Shown here piece by piece: positions 14,554 to 17,230 of a stretch of 17,230 nt of DNA (positions are counted from its first letter, which is position 1; each line of letters opens with the position of its first letter). The translations under genes were made by a program, and so were the position numbers. Under the pieces are notes generated by a model, which ran no database searches, was not told the origin of the DNA, and saw only the letters and a program-made list of their open reading frames with translations. This stretch comes from Chloroflexota bacterium (GTDB lineage Bacteria > Chloroflexota > Anaerolineae > UBA1429). Where the stretch lies: assembly GCA_012513595.1 (NCBI GenBank), contig JAAZBY010000236.1, positions 1 through 17,230 of the forward strand, given 5' to 3'.

Positions 14554-15384
14554 CTATTCCCCCGCGGAGGTCAGCCCCACCAGGTAGTCCATCACCCGGT
14601 GCAGGTAATCCAGTTTGGCCAGGCGGATGGCCAGCGGAACGCCATGGCTTTCCCCGGGCACTTCCAGGTTGAGCAGCCCGCCATAGCGGATGGCGCCCAG
14701 AGAGGCCATCACGGTGCCCCAGTCGATGGAGCCGCGCCCGTAGGGCATCAAGTGCTGGTCCGTCTCGCCCTCATTGTCGGCCAGGTGCGTTGCCCGCAGG
14801 TGCGAGCCTGCTGACCGGATGAACCCGGCCTGGTCCCCGCTGCCCATGTTCAGGTGTCCCGTGTCCAGGCAGATGCCCAGGTTCTCCTGGCCGACCGCAC
14901 CGACGATGGCGAGGAGGTCGTCGATCTCCCCACAGTTGCTGACGTTCTCCAGGCAGATGGACAACTCGCTGCCGCGGATGTGCTGGCACAGCAGGGCCAG
15001 CCGCCTGACCCGGACGTCCTGGATGGCTACCGGGCTGGCACCCTCCCCAGCCAGCTCGCGGCCCCCCGGGTGCAGCACGGCGGCGCGTATCCCCAGCGCC
15101 ACAAAGAGATCGAGCCAGCGGCGCAAGGTGTCCACCACGAACCGCTCATCCCGCGCACAGAGGTCGCTATCCAGCCACAGATGCCCCTGTGGAAAGGCCA
15201 CGCCGTACGACTCGGCCCACGCGCGCAGGGCCTGCCCGGTAGCGGCCGGGGCGCCTCGCGCCAGGAGCACCTGGGCGTGCTCATCGGACAGCTCGAGGCG
15301 GAACCACTGCTGCGCAGCAAAGGTCCGGATCATCTCCTCGGGCGTCTGGTCGATCAGGAAGCTGGTCCATACACCCGCTTGCAT
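14554..15384 (-). CDS. Sugar phosphate isomerase/epimerase-like TIM barrel (AP_endonuc_2 / xylose-isomerase-like)
   Basis: The 276-residue protein matches the length and motif order of the AP_endonuc_2 barrel family that includes sugar isomerases, epimerases and inosose dehydratases. Probable metal or catalytic residues are Glu146 in ICLENV, Asp174 and His177 in CLDTGHLN, His200 in THLADNEG, and Glu241 in LNLEVPGE. YGRGSIDW (215-222) is also typical, being the G-x-G-x-(I/L)-D-W run of this family. It is cytoplasmic, with no signal. AAGGAGG lies 9 nt before the ATG at 15384. With the DUF3604 protein 84 bp downstream it probably forms a small catabolic operon. The substrate is unknown. Its promoter appears to lie in repeat copy B about 110 bp upstream. 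Confidence 0.85.
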   Translation of the reverse strand: MQAGVWTSFLIDQTPEEMIRTFAAQQWFRLELSDEHAQVLLARGAPAATGQALRAWAESYGVAFPQGHLWLDSDLCARDERFVVDTLRRWLDLFVALGIRAAVLHPGGRELAGEGASPVAIQDVRVRRLALLCQHIRGSELSICLENVSNCGEIDDLLAIVGAVGQENLGICLDTGHLNMGSGDQAGFIRSAGSHLRATHLADNEGETDQHLMPYGRGSIDWGTVMASLGAIRYGGLLNLEVPGESHGVPLAIRLAKLDYLHRVMDYLVGLTSAGE

Positions 15385-15490
15385 ACGCTGGTCCTCCTTA
15401 TCTTTGCGTACTCACGAGCCCGGCCACACCGGACCCCGCCGGCCGGCCTAGTACCGATCCCGCAGCTCTGCGTCATCCCCGTTCGTTCAT

Positions 15491-15530
15491 GGCCGATGGT
15501 ACCAGGAGTGCCGCCGGGCCGCAAAGCGAC
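15491..15530 (-). repeat. 40-bp dispersed repeat, copy B (upstream of the isomerase gene)
   Basis: This is the second copy of the sequence at 11681-11720 (37 of 40 identical). Its orientation relative to the following leftward gene is the same, but the distance to the start codon is longer (107 bp against 30 bp). Confidence 0.85.
15496..15525 (-). promoter_or_regulatory. Putative promoter for the isomerase / DUF3604 pair inside repeat copy B
   Basis: On the minus strand, TTTGCG (15525-15520), an 18-bp spacer ending in CCTGG, and TACCAT (15501-15496). The same elements occur in copy A in front of msrC. The predicted leader is about 105 nt. No better promoter was seen between 15385 and 15495. 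Confidence 0.45.
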
Positions 15531-15878
15531 CCCGGCCTATCACCTGGAGTGCGGTCGGGGGGTATCGCCGAGCCCACGATCAAGTCCGTGCGAAACGTTC
15601 GCCGCCGAACCTGGTCGGGATTGCCCAACACGCGGCCCCGCACCGGGAGCTCGCCCTGGAGCACGTGCTGCGCGACGAAGTGGCCACCGGCGCCGCGCCA
15701 GACGGTGCCCATGCGGCCACACGGTAGCGCAGCATCGTCACGACGGCTCCATCGGCGTGCGGCAGGCCGCACAGAGTCGCGAGGGCGCCCGGGCTCCTGC
15801 CCACCCATCGGGGAGACGCGAGAAGATTCGGGTCTACTACGGTCGCAACGCCTGTCCAGCGCCTGATATCGCCGACGG
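15531..15878. other. Gene-poor segment, possible remnant of a small minus-strand gene
   Basis: About 350 bp between the isomerase promoter and the helicase promoter. One minus-strand frame across 15473-15901 contains a stretch (about 15625-15680) reading VRGRVLGNPDQVRRRTF. This recalls the DP-E/Q-V--S ending of small phage-barrier or toxin-like domains, but the rest is out of frame or low-complexity and no ribosome binding site supports a start. I see no intact gene, and the family hint is weak. Confidence 0.35.
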
Positions 15879-15908
15879 TTGACAAGACAACACGTAATCA
15901 CCTATGGT
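15879..15908 (+). promoter_or_regulatory. Promoter for the SNF2-type helicase
   Basis: TTGACA (15879-15884) is a perfect -35. It is followed by an 18-bp spacer and TATGGT (15903-15908). Transcription would start near 15915 and give an unusually long leader of about 155 nt before the ATG at 16071. Confidence 0.55.
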
Positions 15909-15925
15909 AGGCTCTACGTACATCA

Positions 15926-16014
15926 GTGCCGGAGAGGGGGACGGCACACCGCGGCCAATGGGGGCTGACATGTGCCATTCTTCAATCCATTCGCCCCGCC
16001 CTGTGCTCGGCGGG
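15926..16014 (+). promoter_or_regulatory. Two hairpins in the helicase leader
   Basis: GTGCCG (15926-15931) pairs with CGGCAC (15942-15947) around a 10-nt loop, and CCCGCC (15995-16000) pairs with GGCGGG (16009-16014) around an 8-nt loop. Both lie between the promoter and the start codon and could influence expression. The stems are only 6 bp each and neither has a T tract. Confidence 0.3.
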
Positions 16015-16070
16015 CTCCTGATGGTGACCACGACGCCCATCCTTCATCACAGCAGGAGCTCACCCGCCGC

Positions 16071-17230
16071 ATGACTACCACCCTCGAGGACCTCCAGCCT
16101 CAGGCCACCGTCCGCGGCATTCTGCCCGATGCCCTAGTCACCGTCGTCCGTGCCCAGTGGTTCGGTTCGAATGCCCTGGATCTCACCTACAAGACCCCCG
16201 CGGGCCGCGTCGCGAGCGTCCTGCTCTACCGCGAGAATGAGCCGGATATCGAGGTCGTCGAGCGCGGTCGCCCCTGGTCTTTTGACGGCGATGGCTCCCT
16301 GTTCCGCCTGGTCTCCGAGGCGTACCGCATCCGCCTGGCGCACCTCTTTGACCCTCTGCTGGCCATCCACACTTCCGTCGTGGAGCCGCTGCCGCACCAG
16401 GTCACCGCCGTCTACGAGGAGATGCTCCCCCGCCAGCCCCTGCGCTTCCTTCTGGCCGACGACCCCGGCGCCGGCAAGACCATCATGGCGGGACTGCTCA
16501 TCAAGGAGCTGGTTGTGCGCAACGACGTGCGTCGCTGCCTGATCTGCGTGCCGGGCAACCTGGCCGCGCAGTGGCAGGACGAGCTCTGGTTCAAGTTCCA
16601 ACTGCGCTTCGACATCCTCACCCGCGACTCCTATGAGGCAGCCGTCAGCGGCAACGCTTTCCAGGAGACCGACTTCGCCATCATCCGGCTCGACCAGGTG
16701 GCCCGCGACGACGACCTGAAGGAGAAGCTGCGCCGCTCGGAGTGGGACCTCATCGTGGTGGACGAGGCCCACAAGATGTCCGCGCATTTCTGGGGCAACG
16801 AGCTCAGGGAGACGAAGCGCTTCCGGCTCGGCGAGCTGCTGCGCGGCATCACCCGGCACTACCTGCTCATGACCGCCACGCCGCACAACGGCAAGGAAGA
16901 GGACTTCCAGCTCTTCCTGCGACTCCTCGACGAGGACCGCTTCGAGGGGCGCTTCCGGGAGGGCGTGCACGAGGTTGACATCTCCGACCTGATGCGCCGG
17001 ATGATCAAGGAGGACCTGCGGCGTTTCGACGGCCGCCCGCTGTTCCCCGAGCGGCGCGCCTACACCGTCAGCTATCCGCTCTCGCCCGCGGAGAAGCAGC
17101 TGTACGAGGCCGTCACCGAGTACGTGCGCGAGGAGTTCAACCGCGCCGACAATCTCGACGACCAGCGACGCGGCACCGTCGGCTTCGCGCTGACCGTCCT
17201 GCAGCGACGTCTCGCCTCCTCCCCCGAGGC
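16071..17230 (+). CDS. SNF2-type DEAD/DEAH helicase, DrmD-like (class 1 DISARM), truncated by the window edge
   Basis: The first 386 residues are visible and the frame is still open at the window end. The N-terminal region (about 1-100) with EDLQPQATVRGI and QWFGSNALDLTY is typical of the large helicases found in DISARM-type phage-defence loci. Helicase motifs follow: Q-like PLPHQ (106-110), Walker A DPGAGKT (131-137), DEAH (231-234), TAT (268-270), and conserved FPERRAYTV (325-333) with LSPAEKQLYEAVTEYV (337-352). Relatives are about 1,000 residues or longer, with a second RecA domain and often a DUF3883 end. In DISARM the helicase acts with a methylase and DrmABC to restrict phage DNA. AGGAG lies at 16054-16058, 12 nt before the ATG. 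DrmD is the best match, but solitary relatives and other defence systems carry similar helicases. Confidence 0.85.
   Translation, partial: MTTTLEDLQPQATVRGILPDALVTVVRAQWFGSNALDLTYKTPAGRVASVLLYRENEPDIEVVERGRPWSFDGDGSLFRLVSEAYRIRLAHLFDPLLAIHTSVVEPLPHQVTAVYEEMLPRQPLRFLLADDPGAGKTIMAGLLIKELVVRNDVRRCLICVPGNLAAQWQDELWFKFQLRFDILTRDSYEAAVSGNAFQETDFAIIRLDQVARDDDLKEKLRRSEWDLIVVDEAHKMSAHFWGNELRETKRFRLGELLRGITRHYLLMTATPHNGKEEDFQLFLRLLDEDRFEGRFREGVHEVDISDLMRRMIKEDLRRFDGRPLFPERRAYTVSYPLSPAEKQLYEAVTEYVREEFNRADNLDDQRRGTVGFALTVLQRRLASSPE

Noticed and set aside
12208..14814. Very long plus-strand open frame (868 codons) opposite the DUF3604 gene
   Set aside because: It mirrors the codon pattern of the real minus-strand genes in GC-rich DNA, its product is Arg/His/Pro/Gly-rich without domains, and it has no ribosome binding site. 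The opposite strand has a clear family match.
16134..16970. Minus-strand open frame opposite the helicase
   Set aside because: The plus strand carries all helicase motifs. The antisense product is low-complexity (rich in V, L, E and Q) and lacks a start signal.

Overview
The window is GC-rich (roughly two thirds G+C by eye), with strong AGGAGG-type ribosome binding sites, sigma-A-like promoters (TTGNNN, 17-18 bp, TATAAT-like) and compact genes. The gene set (Pcm, an EF-P with a KPGRG tip loop, a DnaQ-DinG fusion helicase, a free-methionine-sulfoxide reductase, DUF3604 and AP_endonuc_2 barrel proteins) best fits an environmental, possibly thermophilic or anaerobic member of the Chloroflexota (Anaerolineae-like). 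That assignment is from protein style only and is not proven. No rRNA, tRNA, CRISPR array or recognisable insertion sequence was seen.

Left part (1-4640). A gene-free, locally AT-rich stretch looks like a bacterial origin unwinding element: a DnaA box, a short GC cluster, then CTA triplets on the top strand. Rightward pcm follows. It is separated by a strong shared hairpin from leftward efp, which lies downstream of leftward dinG (a 944-residue exonuclease-helicase). efp and dinG each have their own near-consensus promoter.

Middle part (4640-11650). A leftward dienelactone-hydrolase-like esterase is divergent from a rightward transport operon: an MFS gene interrupted by an in-frame TAG, a 47-residue one-helix protein, and a TauE/SafE-type TSUP permease overlapping it by ATGA. 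A 12-bp hairpin closes this operon against a leftward 641-residue tandem alpha/beta hydrolase whose second half has lost its nucleophile. Divergent from that is a membrane-anchored metallophosphoesterase, which ends 7 bp from leftward msrC (free Met-R-SO reductase).

Right part (11650-17230). Two gene-poor stretches (11716-12246 and 15531-15878) lie on either side of a leftward pair: a sugar-isomerase-type TIM barrel followed by a DUF3604 metallohydrolase, probably a catabolic unit. A 40-bp sequence, 37/40 identical in two copies 3,810 bp apart, sits upstream of msrC and of the isomerase in the same orientation, and looks like a duplicated promoter. The window ends inside a rightward SNF2-type helicase of the DrmD (class 1 DISARM) kind, with its own TTGACA promoter. 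This is probably the first gene of a phage-defence locus that continues to the right.
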